Assembly (NCBI RefSeq): GCF_001050135.1
Contig: NZ_CP012040.1
Location: forward strand, 868,001-932,000
Length of the DNA: 64,000 bases
Reading direction: 5' to 3'
From: Cyclobacterium amurskyense
Lineage (GTDB): Bacteria; Bacteroidota; Bacteroidia; Cytophagales; Cyclobacteriaceae
Shown: one piece after another, positions 1-9,805 of the stretch
How the letters are laid out: the number at the start of each line of letters is the position of its first letter
How positions within the stretch are numbered: position 1 is the first letter of the stretch
The notes under the pieces: generated by a model
What the model saw: only the letters and a program-made list of their open reading frames with translations
Database searches by the model: none
Told to the model about the DNA's origin: nothing
Translations under genes and position numbers: made by a program

Positions 1-2126
1 TGAGCCAATAACTTTTCCGCCAAAACCTCAGACTGCCTTTCAAGTTCCGAATAATTATACCCTCTCAGTTCAGCTCTGAAGCTGGGAATCCCTTCACCAC
101 CTGGCCCTACCGAAAAGCCCTGTCCAACACCATAAATACTCCATCGAACACCACTCCAATCGGTTGACTTCATTGCCAACTTTCCCTTAAGCCTATAAGG
201 CAAAGCTGAGGTTTCATGCTCTTCAGTAAAGGTGATTTCTATACGTGCGCTCTGTCCGGAACGAACAGTGGTCACAAATTTATCCACACCTTCCACACCT
301 TTGAGGAAAGTTTCAAACTCTCCCATTATAAAGTTCATTTGCTCTAAAGTATTCCCAAATGGCAATGTCGCATTGACATAAAGTCTGGTTCTCTCCGCCT
401 CTCGGTAAGAAGACTTTTCAAACACACCACGAACAAACATCCTGAAAGAACCTCCAAAAGTTTTGTCTACATAGGGTCTGATTTCTTCTTGATAGTAACT
501 ATTTCCCACTGTTTTATTGTACCACTCCTGTCCTTCCCAATTAGCTGGTAGATAAAATATAGGAAGCCCAAACAATAAGATCAGTATAATTACAAATGAT
601 TTCCTAAATCTCGCGACAAAGCCTATAAACTGATGGAATTTAGTAAAGGCTACCACTCGCTTTCTAAGCTGAGTTAGTGTTAGTCTTTTGATGGATTTTT
701 GCTTCTCTCCGAAGAGCAAATCATACATGGCAGGCGTAAATAACAATGCCACCAACAAGGAAACGGCTAGCATTACAGCTACTACCACAGAGAATTCCCC
801 AAGGTTTCGCCTGTCATCTTCAGGCAGTAAAAAAACCATAAGCAATGCCACTATGGTGGTAAGTGAGGCTGCAAGAAGGGCTAAAAACACTTTTCTGTTT
901 TTATGCTTGTGCAAATGATCAATCATAATGATGGCATTGTCGACAATCAGCCCAAAAGAAATGGTCAAACCCGCCAAGGAATACATGTGAATGTTCACTT
1001 TTAACAAGTAAAGAATAATTACTGTTAAACTAACATTGACTATAATGCCTAAAAATAAGGTCAGTAAATATTTGAAGTTACGATTGATTAAAAATATAAA
1101 CACCACCAAAATCAATATGGACAAACCGGATCGTTTGTATATTTTCTTTAGCTCCTTATCCAGGAAAGAAGTGTCGTCAAATTCCAACCTTACATCAAAG
1201 CCCTCCGGAAGGTTCACTTTTGATGCATTAATTATCTCTTTAATCTTCTGCGCCAGCAAAACCTTATTTACCCCATCCCTATTGGTGATGGTAAGGTTCA
1301 CTGAATTGTTGCCATTGATCCTATAATATTGCTGAGGCGTTGATTCCTCAAGGGTAAGGGTCGCAACATCTTTGAGGTAAATCGCTTTGCCATCCACACT
1401 GCCTAACAATAGGTTCTCCAAAGCACTTTTATCCACTATGGAGCGATCAATTTCCAAAAACATGGATTCCCCAGACACATTTTTCACTAAGCCAGGGAAA
1501 TTTCTACCAAAAGAATTCCTTATTTTATTCTCCAAGGTAGACCTGGAAAATTTTAATGATTGTAGTTTTTGGATGTCATAAATAACATAAAGGTAGAGCG
1601 CATTTGCACCTCTAATCTCTATGGTTTCAATTTCTTCTACTCGATTTAATTCGCTTATCAGGACATCTTCGGCAATTTTCCTAATCTCAAAAGAGGCAAA
1701 TGGGCCATTGATGCTGTAAGTTAGAATTGGTTTTTTTTCCTGAATGCTCTTCTGTGAGGATTGAGTCACATTCGGGTAACTGACCTTACTATCCATTGAG
1801 GGAAAAACCTGCCGGATCAATGCTGCGACTTCAAATTTTTTGTAGTCCATGTCCGTGCGTTTGTCAAAGCGCAATTGAATATTCCCAGAATTATAATTGG
1901 ATTCTGAAGTGGTTTTCTTCAATTCTGATAGTTGGGTAAAGGCTCCTTCCAATGGTGAGGTCGCAAGTTTTTCCACCAATTCAGGCGAAGCACCACGAAC
2001 ACTATAACTAATATTTAATATTGGCTCCTTTTCTGGAGGATTGAGATCCACAGACAGCTTGGGAATCAAAGCAATCCCTATAATTGAGGCCACAAAAAAG
2101 AGGATAACTAATCGAAAAGGTGTCAT
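1..2126 (-). CDS. RND-family efflux permease, N-terminal about 708 residues (runs off the window)
   Basis: Inner-membrane pump of the AcrB/CusA type, which exports drugs, metals or other compounds by proton antiport with a periplasmic adaptor and an outer-membrane channel. The reading frame opens with ATG at 2126 (MTPFRLVILFFVASIIG, first membrane helix) and stays open to base 1, so the C-terminal third is missing. Near residue 396 lies the helix-4 motif GLIVDNAIIMID; the first Asp of the AcrB proton-relay pair is kept and the second position is Asn. The two large periplasmic porter halves and the helix 2-6 block can be followed. The first 708 of roughly 1000-1070 residues are seen. It starts 60 bp after the lipoprotein gene on the same strand and may be co-transcribed with it. 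No adaptor or TolC gene is in view. The substrate cannot be told. Confidence 0.9.
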   Translation of the reverse strand, partial: MTPFRLVILFFVASIIGIALIPKLSVDLNPPEKEPILNISYSVRGASPELVEKLATSPLEGAFTQLSELKKTTSESNYNSGNIQLRFDKRTDMDYKKFEVAALIRQVFPSMDSKVSYPNVTQSSQKSIQEKKPILTYSINGPFASFEIRKIAEDVLISELNRVEEIETIEIRGANALYLYVIYDIQKLQSLKFSRSTLENKIRNSFGRNFPGLVKNVSGESMFLEIDRSIVDKSALENLLLGSVDGKAIYLKDVATLTLEESTPQQYYRINGNNSVNLTITNRDGVNKVLLAQKIKEIINASKVNLPEGFDVRLEFDDTSFLDKELKKIYKRSGLSILILVVFIFLINRNFKYLLTLFLGIIVNVSLTVIILYLLKVNIHMYSLAGLTISFGLIVDNAIIMIDHLHKHKNRKVFLALLAASLTTIVALLMVFLLPEDDRRNLGEFSVVVAVMLAVSLLVALLFTPAMYDLLFGEKQKSIKRLTLTQLRKRVVAFTKFHQFIGFVARFRKSFVIILILLFGLPIFYLPANWEGQEWYNKTVGNSYYQEEIRPYVDKTFGGSFRMFVRGVFEKSSYREAERTRLYVNATLPFGNTLEQMNFIMGEFETFLKGVEGVDKFVTTVRSGQSARIEITFTEEHETSALPYRLKGKLAMKSTDWSGVRWSIYGVGQGFSVGPGGEGIPSFRAELRGYNYSELERQSEVLAEKLLA

Positions 2127-2186
2127 TTAAATCCTTTATGTAAAGTACCTATTAAATAAATATGCGCCATTTGATCATGAATGCTA

Positions 2187-3344
2187 TTACCCAATTTCAT
2201 AGAAGTAATATACCACATGATCCTTTTCTTCTTCCACTTTAGGTTGGATAATATTTCTATCAGCAAAAAGATGACCTCCTTTAAATTTAAAGCGGGTGTC
2301 ATTTTGCCCTTCCCATAGAATTTTACCCCCTTTTCTAATTTGATAATAAGGGATTTTGTATTCTTTAACCAATGCCATAAAATCCTCACCACCCAATAAA
2401 TCTTGAGGCAATGCATCTACTTTGTCCTGAGGTGCCGCCCCCAGGTACCCCGTAAGCAAATAACCGTTGGATGATGAAAAGTGAAAATATTCAGATCCTG
2501 CCAACTTATTGAAAACACCATTTCCTAAAGCTTCCACCGGAAACGGCTTAACCTGAACGTATTTATCAGAGGGGTTTAATGCTACCTTGCCGAGCAATTT
2601 TAATTCGGGGAAAGAATATTTGTAAATTTCTGGAGAATTGGAAAACAACAAATACAACTCATCCTCCATCATAATGGAATGAGGTGCCGGCTCACTGTAT
2701 TTGCCTGGATGTTGAATGATTTGTGATTCCTTAGGTAGGTATTGCTCTGCTATTACTTTTTTCTTGTCGAGATCATAGGTTGTAAGGAAAGGGTGACGAG
2801 CAAGGTAATCTTCATGTGCATAAAGATCTACAGAAGCTTTCTCCGGGTACTTATTAGCAAATAATTTATTATCAACAAGGAGGGTCGCTATCCCACTTCC
2901 TAAAGCATTGGTAAAAATGTTGAATGGAGTTTCTTTGCTTAACAGATTAAATTGGAAATCATAGGTGTAAATCCCACCTGAGTAAGGGAAAATCAAAAGC
3001 TTGTCATCAGCATAGTAATGGGCAGAATAAAAATAGACCCCGAAGCTATCTTTTCCGTCTGCTGATAGATTTTTGCTTAGCATGATATCACCATGTTCAT
3101 TAACACGTAAAAATTCTTTTCTTTGGGGATCATACATCAAGTATTCTGATCTATCTGCTTTGATATCTAGAATGGTCAAGACACCCAAATAATCTACAAC
3201 CAAGCTGTCTGTTACTATAAATTGCGGCACTTCTTCAATAGACTCAACCCTATCAGTGCCAGAAGAGCAAGAGAATTGGGTATAAATCAGTAGAAGAAGG
3301 GACAAACGATACAGTGTAAGATGTCTCATGGTACTTGATTGCAT
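2187..3344 (-). CDS. Lipoprotein with beta-propeller-like repeats (DUF4221/6-bladed type), function unknown
   Basis: 385 residues. The N-terminus is a lipoprotein signal peptide ending in a lipobox around TQFSC (Cys 26), so the protein is probably anchored to a membrane. Met 6 is an alternative start that still gives a full signal. The rest is a series of short beta-strand units of the kind found in the Bacteroidota six-bladed propeller and DUF4221 lipoproteins. No catalytic motif is visible. It sits directly upstream of the RND permease gene, but it does not resemble a membrane-fusion adaptor, so a role in efflux would be speculation. The family assignment is tentative. Confidence 0.6.
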   Translation of the reverse strand: MQSSTMRHLTLYRLSLLLLIYTQFSCSSGTDRVESIEEVPQFIVTDSLVVDYLGVLTILDIKADRSEYLMYDPQRKEFLRVNEHGDIMLSKNLSADGKDSFGVYFYSAHYYADDKLLIFPYSGGIYTYDFQFNLLSKETPFNIFTNALGSGIATLLVDNKLFANKYPEKASVDLYAHEDYLARHPFLTTYDLDKKKVIAEQYLPKESQIIQHPGKYSEPAPHSIMMEDELYLLFSNSPEIYKYSFPELKLLGKVALNPSDKYVQVKPFPVEALGNGVFNKLAGSEYFHFSSSNGYLLTGYLGAAPQDKVDALPQDLLGGEDFMALVKEYKIPYYQIRKGGKILWEGQNDTRFKFKGGHLFADRNIIQPKVEEEKDHVVYYFYEIG

Positions 3345-3560
3345 AGGTATAAATTGCCTAAAACAATAAAATCAAATCATTAAGCTTGATCAAATTTAAG
3401 GTGACGCACAAAAGCGACTTTAATCCAAACCTTATAGTGTCGAACCGACAAGAATTTGGTCCAACATAGCTCCCAAACCAAAAACTGGTTAAAGCAATTC
3501 TACTAAAACTAAAAAAATAATTTCAAAATAAAAAACAATACTTCTCGAAATTTCGAGCAA

Positions 3561-3599
3561 AAAAATAAAGGCAATTATTCGAATTGAACAATTGCCTTT
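3561..3599 (-). terminator. Rho-independent terminator after rny
   Basis: Arms 3567-3576 and 3590-3599 (AAAGGCAATT / AATTGCCTTT) pair perfectly over 10 bp and, read on the minus strand, are followed by a T-rich tract. It lies 33 bp past the rny stop. Next to it at 3544-3557 is a separate perfect 14-bp palindrome, CTCGAAATTTCGAG, with no assigned role. Confidence 0.8.
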
Positions 3600-3631
3600 A
3601 CAACAATCAGGAAAAGATTTACTTTTAGCCT

Positions 3632-5197
3632 TTATTTGGCATAATTCACTGACCTCATTTCCCTTATTACAGTAATCTTTATCTGACCTGGGTACTGCAT
3701 TTCTTTTTCGATTTTTTGAGAGATCTCAAAAGACAGATTTCCGGCAGTAGTATCACTCACATTGTCAGCATCTACAAGTACGCGTAGCTCCCGACCTGCC
3801 TGCATGGCGAAACATTTGTTTACTCCCTCAAAGCTTAAAGCCAATTCTTCCAAATCCTTTAGTCTTTTGATATAGCTGTCCATAATCTCCCTACGTGCAC
3901 CAGGACGTGACCCAGAGATGGCATCACAGGCCTGAACAATTGGGGACAACATGGATGTCATTTCTATCTCATCGTGGTGAGCTCCTATAGCGTTAATGAC
4001 TTCAGGGTGCTCTTTGTGCTTTTTAGCCAACTCCATACCTAAAATAGCATGAGGTAATTCGGCCTCTTCAGGATACACCTTACCAATATCATGAAGTAAT
4101 CCTGCTCTCTTGGCCAACTTGGCATTAAAGCCCATTTCAGCAGCCATGGTAGCACATAACTTAGCCACTTCCCTAGAGTGTTGAAGAAGGTTTTGACCAT
4201 AGGAAGATCGGAAACGCATCCTTCCTACCATCTTGATTAATTCAGGATGTAATCCATGAATACCAAGATCTATACAAGTTCTTTCACCAATTTCGATGAT
4301 TTCTTCATCAATATTTTTTTCCGTTTTAGCAACCACTTCCTCTATTCGTGCAGGGTGTATCCTTCCATCCTGAACAAGACGGTGCAGTGATAATCTGGCA
4401 ATTTCTCTTCTAACAGGATCGAATCCTGATATAATAATGGCTTCAGGGGTATCGTCAACTACAATTTCCACTCCTGTGGCAGCTTCTAGCGCTCTGATAT
4501 TTCTACCTTCTCTACCGATGATTTTACCTTTAACATCATCACTCTCAATATTAAACACGGACACACAGTTTTCAATTGCATGCTCTGTAGCTGTTCGCTG
4601 AATGGTATCCAAAACAATCTTTTTGGCTTGTTTGGTAGCACTTAATTTGGCTTGATCCAGGATGTCTTTGATATGTGATGAGGCTTTAGTAGCTGCTTCA
4701 TCTTTAAGCATTTCTATCAATTGTTCCCTTGCTTCTTCCCTAGTAAGTAAGGCTACTTTTTCAAGATCGGTAATGCGTTGATGAGTTACTTTATCCAGTT
4801 CATCTTTTCGTACCTGAACGGCATGCAACTGGGCATTGAGGTTTTCTTTTTTACTATCGAGCTCAGCTTCCTTCCTTTTGATTTGCTCCATCTCCTTAGA
4901 TAGGATCTGCTCACGTTGTTTAAGTTTATTCTCATTGGTGATAAGAATATTCTTCTTTTTACCTACTTCCTCTTCAAAATCTGATTTTAGCTTAAGGTAT
5001 TTTTCCTTGGCTTCCAGAATCTTGTCTTTTCTTATACCCTCTGCAGTTATTTCTGCCTCACGAACAAGGCTGCGCGCTTTTTCGCGAGCCTCGTCTTCTA
5101 TTTTCTTACTGTTATTTTTAATAATTAATCCTGCCAGGAAAGCCCCGATCAAAACGCCAATTGCGCCGGATAGTATTATGTATATTGAAATTCCCAT
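3632..5197 (-). CDS. rny: Ribonuclease Y
   Basis: Endoribonuclease that starts mRNA decay at the membrane. The 521 residues are the usual length for the family. Order of parts: an N-terminal membrane helix (residues 4-26), a long charged coiled coil (about 30-200), a KH RNA-binding domain with the GKIIGREGRNIRALE motif (about 215-275), and an HD phosphohydrolase domain with the metal-binding LLHDIGK motif (about 365). It is the last gene of the pheT-zapA-rny run, 71 bp after zapA, and has its own terminator. The gene order pheT, small coiled-coil gene, zapA, rny is familiar in Bacteroidota. Confidence 0.97.
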   Translation of the reverse strand: MGISIYIILSGAIGVLIGAFLAGLIIKNNSKKIEDEAREKARSLVREAEITAEGIRKDKILEAKEKYLKLKSDFEEEVGKKKNILITNENKLKQREQILSKEMEQIKRKEAELDSKKENLNAQLHAVQVRKDELDKVTHQRITDLEKVALLTREEAREQLIEMLKDEAATKASSHIKDILDQAKLSATKQAKKIVLDTIQRTATEHAIENCVSVFNIESDDVKGKIIGREGRNIRALEAATGVEIVVDDTPEAIIISGFDPVRREIARLSLHRLVQDGRIHPARIEEVVAKTEKNIDEEIIEIGERTCIDLGIHGLHPELIKMVGRMRFRSSYGQNLLQHSREVAKLCATMAAEMGFNAKLAKRAGLLHDIGKVYPEEAELPHAILGMELAKKHKEHPEVINAIGAHHDEIEMTSMLSPIVQACDAISGSRPGARREIMDSYIKRLKDLEELALSFEGVNKCFAMQAGRELRVLVDADNVSDTTAGNLSFEISQKIEKEMQYPGQIKITVIREMRSVNYAK

Positions 5198-5268
5198 AGA
5201 TATATTTGAGTTTATCTACCGGACAGAATGGGTAACTTCGTTGTTAGGCCGAATGCGACTATAATAGA

Positions 5269-5553
5269 TCAGAGCAATGATTCAAGATTTTGGTTCACCT
5301 GTTGAAGTACATGCTTGACTTGCTCAGTACCTTCCGTTTGGTCATCCTTAATTTCAAGGAATTCAACCATGCAATCGAAAGCCACCATTGCCAACAAGTC
5401 CTGACGATCCTCCAGTCCAAATTCCTCTCTGTACTTTTTTATTTTATCGTTAATTAATTTACCTACCCTTCTGATTCTGGCTTCCTCATCGGTCTTCACT
5501 TTCATTGGATATTCTCTATCCCCAATTTTAATTCTTATCGAAAGTGTATCCAT
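5269..5553 (-). CDS. zapA: Cell division protein ZapA
   Basis: 94-residue ZapA homologue. ZapA binds and bundles FtsZ filaments at the division site in the cytoplasm. The N-terminal globular part contains the family pattern IKIGDREYPMKV, followed by a helix with EEARIRRVGKLIND and a C-terminal coiled coil. It begins 1 bp after the stop of the upstream coiled-coil gene, so translation is probably coupled. Confidence 0.92.
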   Translation of the reverse strand: MDTLSIRIKIGDREYPMKVKTDEEARIRRVGKLINDKIKKYREEFGLEDRQDLLAMVAFDCMVEFLEIKDDQTEGTEQVKHVLQQVNQNLESLL

Positions 5554-5554
5554 A

Positions 5555-5842
5555 TTATTCAGACAGGTAAGTAATAATTTTATCGATTTCTTTTATATAG
5601 TCATCAATTCTCCCCTTCAATTCAGCAGACGCTTTATTTTCTACCGGTATGTTTCTTACAATTTTACTAATTTTAATTTGATTTTTAAAATCTTCGAGTG
5701 CTTCTTCCTGCTCTAACAGTTTCTTTTGGTAGGCCAAAAGTTGATTTTTGAGGGCAGTATTTTCCTGTTCAAGGAACTTTACCTTTTTTTCAACCTGTTC
5801 AGACAGGCTCTCTAATCTTTGAAGCTCCTCATATACCTTCAT
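5555..5842 (-). CDS. Small coiled-coil protein between pheT and zapA
   Basis: 95 residues, almost entirely heptad-like helix (residues 1-60), with a short C-terminal segment ending in ELKGRIDDYIKEIDKIITYL. It begins 1 bp after the pheT stop and ends 1 bp before zapA. The length, coiled coil and neighbour suggest a ZapB-like or other division-associated partner of ZapA, but no sequence motif proves it. The position next to zapA is the strongest clue. Confidence 0.75.
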   Translation of the reverse strand: MKVYEELQRLESLSEQVEKKVKFLEQENTALKNQLLAYQKKLLEQEEALEDFKNQIKISKIVRNIPVENKASAELKGRIDDYIKEIDKIITYLSE

Positions 5843-5843
5843 A

Positions 5844-8255
5844 TTATTTTCTAATCAAAGCACCAGCATTTTTTTCGAAGGTTTGCATTAATTTCCCCAT
5901 GGTTTTGTCAATAACCTTATCTGTAAGGGTTTGCTGATTGTCCTGAAGGTAGAAACTTAAGGCATACGCCTTCTTTCCTTCCTCCAATTTATCCCCTTTA
6001 TACATGTCAAAGACATTAATTCTTTTCAACAATTTGCCTCCAGCCGTGGTAGCCAATTGTTTAATTTGATCAAAGGTGATCTCTTGATCGATTACTAGGG
6101 ACAAATCCCTTCTAACTTCAGGGAACTTTGATATTTCCTGAAATTTCCCCTGAGATTTAGCCAATTTGGTAAGCCTAGTCCAGTCAAGCTCTGCAAAATA
6201 AACTTCCTGCTTGACATCCGCCAACTTACCAATCTCTGGAGATAAAAGACCTATATGCCCTACAGGCTTTTTATTCACTACTAATTCCAAGCCAAATAAA
6301 TAGGGGCTGGTTTCAATAACATTCACCTCTTGATTGGAGATATTTAGCTTTGTTAACAAAGCTTCCACTACAGCATACAAATCTGTAAAAGTGACAGCTT
6401 TCACTGCCTGCATCCAATTTTCACGCGTAGCATTTCCGGTTAGAAAAAGAGAAAGCCTTTGCCCTTCGTCATAACCCTCAGAGCCTTTTGCGTAAACAGT
6501 TCCAAACTCAAACAATTTCAGGTCCTTCTGCCTTCTGTTAATATTGTGAGCCAACACTTCCAAGCCAGTAAACAATAAGCTTTGGCGAAGCACTCCCAAA
6601 TCCTCACTTAGTTTATTTAAAATAACTACGTCCTTTTCCTGATCAAGGAAGGATGCTTGGGTGGCATAACTTGATTTGGTAAGGGAATTGGTCAGTATTT
6701 CACTATAACCTATACCTGCCAACATTTCAGTAACCCTGTATTGTAATTTGTTTGTGTCCTTTTCTGGGTGCTCAGCAAGGAAATCAGCTTGATAATCCTC
6801 TTTTAAAGGTATGGATTCGAACCCATATATTCTTAGCACTTCCTCAATGATGTCGGCCTCTCTGGTCACATCCACTCTATACGGTTTTACCACCGCAACA
6901 AAACCAGACTCGGTTTCATTACTTACCTTAATCTCCAGAGATTCAAGAATTTCTTTAATCCTTTCTTTACCTATTTCTTGTCCTATCAATCTATCGACAT
7001 GTCGGTAACTGACTGGAATTTCGAAATCTGCAACTGGATCTGGGTAGATATCAGTGATTGGAGAACTTACAACGGCGCCGGTTAGCTCCTTGATAAGCAA
7101 AGCTGCCATTTTCAAGGCAAATACAGGCATATTGGGATCAGTACCTCTTTCAAAACGGAATGAAGCATCTGTTTTGATACCATGGAACTGAGCTCCTTTT
7201 CTAACTACATCCGTTCCGAAGCATGCACTTTCAAGAAAAATTGTAGAAGTTTGCTCACTTACTCCAGAATCAAGTCCGCCTAGTGTTCCTGCAATACAAA
7301 GTCCTTCTGATTCATCACAAATCATCAATTCTTCTCCAGACAACTCTCTTTCTTTCCCATCCAAAGTGACGAATTTCGTTCCTGAAGGCATTCTTTTCAC
7401 CTCTATCTTGTTTCCCTGTATTTTATCCGCATCAAATGCATGCAAGGGCTGACCCAAGTCATGAAGGATGAAATTGGTAATATCTACAACATTGTTGATA
7501 GGTTCAAGACCAATCGCTTTAAGGTAATCTTGAAGCCATTTTGGAGAGGGCGCAACCTTAACATTACTAAGCGTCAGGCCTGAATACCGTGGACAATCCT
7601 CGTTATCAGCTACACTAACTTCTATGATTCGGTCTGAATTGTCAATGGTAAATGCATCAACATCTGTCAGTACCAAGTCCTTTTTTAAAAGTGCTTTCAA
7701 ATCTCGGGCTACCCCCAAATGGGAAGCGGCATCTGCACGATTTGGTGTTAAACCAATCTCTAGCACTTCTGTTTGTTTTATATCAAACAGTGGTCCTACA
7801 GGACTGCCATTTGGAAGATCAGTATCTAACACCAAAATTCCGTCATGCCCTGCACCAAGACCTAGTTCATCCTCTGCACAGATCATACCCAAAGAAACTT
7901 CTCCGCGAATTTTAGCTTTTTTAATTTCAAATGATTCTCCGGACAAAGGATACAATATGGCACCAACGGTGGCCACGGGTACTTTCTGGCCTTTGGCCAC
8001 ATTCGGCGCACCACAAACTATAGGTACAATTTCATTGCCTAAATCTACTTTTGTTAGGCTAAGTTTATCTGCATTAGGGTGAGGCTCACAGCTTAGCACT
8101 TCCCCCACTACTACGCCATTAAGGCTTCCTTTAACTGATTCATAGGTCGTTACCCCTTCTACTTCCAAGCCACCTGCAGTAAGCAGATCAGCAATTTCTT
8201 TGGTAGACAGATCGAACGGTATATAATCTTTGAGTCGATTGATCGAAATTTTCAT
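5844..8255 (-). CDS. pheT: Phenylalanine--tRNA ligase beta subunit
   Basis: Beta chain of the alpha2-beta2 PheRS, which charges tRNA-Phe in the cytoplasm. 803 residues, the normal length. Domains in order: B1 and EMAP-type tRNA-binding domain (about 1-155, with the VVGEVLSCEPHPNADKLSL motif), B3/B4 editing domain (about 205-390), B5 (about 405-475), the catalytic-like core (about 490-690), and a C-terminal anticodon-binding FDX-ACB domain (about 710-803, beginning near ISKFPEVRRDLSLVI). pheS is not in the window. It heads the pheT / coiled-coil / zapA / rny run. Confidence 0.98.
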   Translation of the reverse strand: MKISINRLKDYIPFDLSTKEIADLLTAGGLEVEGVTTYESVKGSLNGVVVGEVLSCEPHPNADKLSLTKVDLGNEIVPIVCGAPNVAKGQKVPVATVGAILYPLSGESFEIKKAKIRGEVSLGMICAEDELGLGAGHDGILVLDTDLPNGSPVGPLFDIKQTEVLEIGLTPNRADAASHLGVARDLKALLKKDLVLTDVDAFTIDNSDRIIEVSVADNEDCPRYSGLTLSNVKVAPSPKWLQDYLKAIGLEPINNVVDITNFILHDLGQPLHAFDADKIQGNKIEVKRMPSGTKFVTLDGKERELSGEELMICDESEGLCIAGTLGGLDSGVSEQTSTIFLESACFGTDVVRKGAQFHGIKTDASFRFERGTDPNMPVFALKMAALLIKELTGAVVSSPITDIYPDPVADFEIPVSYRHVDRLIGQEIGKERIKEILESLEIKVSNETESGFVAVVKPYRVDVTREADIIEEVLRIYGFESIPLKEDYQADFLAEHPEKDTNKLQYRVTEMLAGIGYSEILTNSLTKSSYATQASFLDQEKDVVILNKLSEDLGVLRQSLLFTGLEVLAHNINRRQKDLKLFEFGTVYAKGSEGYDEGQRLSLFLTGNATRENWMQAVKAVTFTDLYAVVEALLTKLNISNQEVNVIETSPYLFGLELVVNKKPVGHIGLLSPEIGKLADVKQEVYFAELDWTRLTKLAKSQGKFQEISKFPEVRRDLSLVIDQEITFDQIKQLATTAGGKLLKRINVFDMYKGDKLEEGKKAYALSFYLQDNQQTLTDKVIDKTMGKLMQTFEKNAGALIRK

Positions 8256-8277
8256 TATTACGGTTTTGACTAAGATA

Positions 8278-8285
8278 CAAATTTA
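8278..8285 (-). promoter_or_regulatory. Probable -7 box of the pheT operon
   Basis: On the minus strand the sequence reads TAAATTTG, matching the Bacteroidota TAnnTTTG box, 23 bp before the pheT start and inside the 54-bp gap after the DUF1684 gene. The expected TTG about 19-21 bp upstream is poor (TTTTAG). Confidence 0.5.
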
Positions 8286-8309
8286 CAATAAATGACCTCT
8301 CCTAAAAGG

Positions 8310-8927
8310 TTATTTATCGTAATTTTTCTCCCCTGCCCTAATGGGGATTTCTAAAATATTCTCACGGGGTGGAATTGGGCACGCAAAATCAGGATTATAA
8401 GCGCAATACGGGTTATAGGCAAGGTTAAAATCAATGGTAATAGAGGAAGATCCATCTTGTCGTAGGTTGATATAACGTCCTCCTCCGTAAGTTTCATCGG
8501 CACTTGTTCCGTCGGCAAAAGCCAGGAAGAAGTTTCTCAAATCATTTTCATCCTCTGCCTGTAGCAAAAGAAGTCTGATTGTTTCGCCTTTTAATTCAAA
8601 TTCTACAAAAGAATGCCTGATATACCTTTCTAAGGTCCCATCAGTCATAGGTATTTCCACAATTCTTTTGTTTTGAACAGGTACAAGCCTCCCTCTTACT
8701 TTATAAGCCGGGTCAATTGGAAAAAAATCCAATGAATCAAGTTCTTTTTTTTGTTCTTCCTCTAATGGCGAATCAATATTGAACTTCAGAAACTTAAATT
8801 GCCGCTCTCTTTCTGCCGCTATATTTTCTTTATAAAGCTCGGGATCCGTTGTACCTGTAAAGGTATAGATCAGTGAACCAAGGACTACCGTACCCACTAA
8901 AGCCAGTAATAAATAATTTTTATTCAT
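8310..8927 (-). CDS. DUF1684 family protein with N-terminal membrane anchor
   Basis: 205 residues. An N-terminal hydrophobic segment (residues 5-24) is an anchor or uncleaved signal. The body carries the DUF1684 hallmarks: a strand region leading to FVEFELKGETIRLLLLQ, then FLAFADGTSADETYGGGRYINL, and the C-terminal LAYNPYCAYNPDFACPIPPRENILEIPIRAGE block. The biochemical function of the family is not established. It starts 6 bp after radC on the same strand. Confidence 0.85.
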   Translation of the reverse strand: MNKNYLLLALVGTVVLGSLIYTFTGTTDPELYKENIAAERERQFKFLKFNIDSPLEEEQKKELDSLDFFPIDPAYKVRGRLVPVQNKRIVEIPMTDGTLERYIRHSFVEFELKGETIRLLLLQAEDENDLRNFFLAFADGTSADETYGGGRYINLRQDGSSSITIDFNLAYNPYCAYNPDFACPIPPRENILEIPIRAGEKNYDK

Positions 8928-8933
8928 AGTAAT

Positions 8934-9629
8934 TTAGATCATGCTTTCATCTGCAAAGCTAAAATAGCCAACATCTGTGAAAATTACATGATCCAACACC
9001 GGAAGCTCTAAATTTTTACCCACCAAGCAGAGTCTTTTAGTGAGACTAATATCTGCTGAAGATGGTTTTAGGTTCCCTGAAGGATGGTTATGAACCAAAA
9101 TAATGGCACTTGCTAAATTTTCCATGCCGTATTTAAAAATCAATTTAGGATCGGCGATAGTCGCAGAGGTCCCCCCTTGGCTGATCAATTGCTTTTTGAT
9201 AACCACATTGCTACGATTTAAAAACAAAACATAAAAATACTCAATTGCCTCGTCTAACAACTCCGGACGCATTAGGGCATAAACATCTGCCGAGGAGGTT
9301 ATTTTTACTTTCTTCTGAGGCTCTGAGCCCTTCCTTCTTCTTCCCAGCTCGAGCGCACTTACTATACTTATTGCTTTGGCCTCCCCTATGCCTTTGAATT
9401 TCTTCAAATCATTTACCGACAACCTCGCAAGTTGGGCCAAATCATTATTGACACTGTGTAATATGTACTTGGAAAGGTCCACGGCGCTAAGATTACGGGA
9501 CCCCGACCCTATAAGAATGGCGATTAGTTCTGCATCCGTAAGCTGAGACTTACCTCTCAACAAAAGCTTCTCTCGAGGCCGATCCTCTTCAGCAAGGGCA
9601 GATATCCTGATTGACCTGTAATCCTCCAT
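8934..9629 (-). CDS. radC: RadC family JAB-domain protein
   Basis: 231 residues from the chosen ATG at 9629, which begins MEDYRSIRISALAEEDRPREKL; the frame extends to 9692, but the extra 21 residues fall outside the family. N-terminal helix-hairpin-helix region (FKGIGEAKAISIVSALELGRR) followed by the JAB/MPN metal-binding domain with HNHPSGNLKPSSADISLTKR (HxH...D motif). RadC was once linked to DNA repair, but its real role is unsettled. Probably co-transcribed with the DUF1684 gene. Confidence 0.93.
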   Translation of the reverse strand: MEDYRSIRISALAEEDRPREKLLLRGKSQLTDAELIAILIGSGSRNLSAVDLSKYILHSVNNDLAQLARLSVNDLKKFKGIGEAKAISIVSALELGRRRKGSEPQKKVKITSSADVYALMRPELLDEAIEYFYVLFLNRSNVVIKKQLISQGGTSATIADPKLIFKYGMENLASAIILVHNHPSGNLKPSSADISLTKRLCLVGKNLELPVLDHVIFTDVGYFSFADESMI

Positions 9630-9751
9630 AGGCAAAAAACGAATAGATCCATTTAATGAAAAAGCCCTATTTAACCGGTTTTGTTGGCACACACAAAAAT
9701 ATAAATACCTGATTACTTAGGGTATATCCTCTAAAAATATAAAAAAATAGG

Positions 9752-9783
9752 CATAAAAAAAACCTTGCTAAAAAGCAAGGTTT
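9752..9783 (-). terminator. Rho-independent terminator after rpsT
   Basis: Arms 9760-9769 and 9774-9783 (AAACCTTGCT / AGCAAGGTTT) pair perfectly with a 4-nt loop. On the minus strand the hairpin is followed by a run of eight T. It lies 23 bp past the rpsT stop. Confidence 0.9.
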
Positions 9784-9805
9784 AAATTTCTTGTAAAACG
9801 AACTC

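Noticed and set aside
5198..5268. Possible 6S RNA between zapA and rny
   Set aside because: The 71-bp gap is too short, and no long central-bubble hairpin is visible.
7624..8082. Long open frame on the plus strand within pheT
   Set aside because: Antisense shadow of a well conserved gene; no domain.
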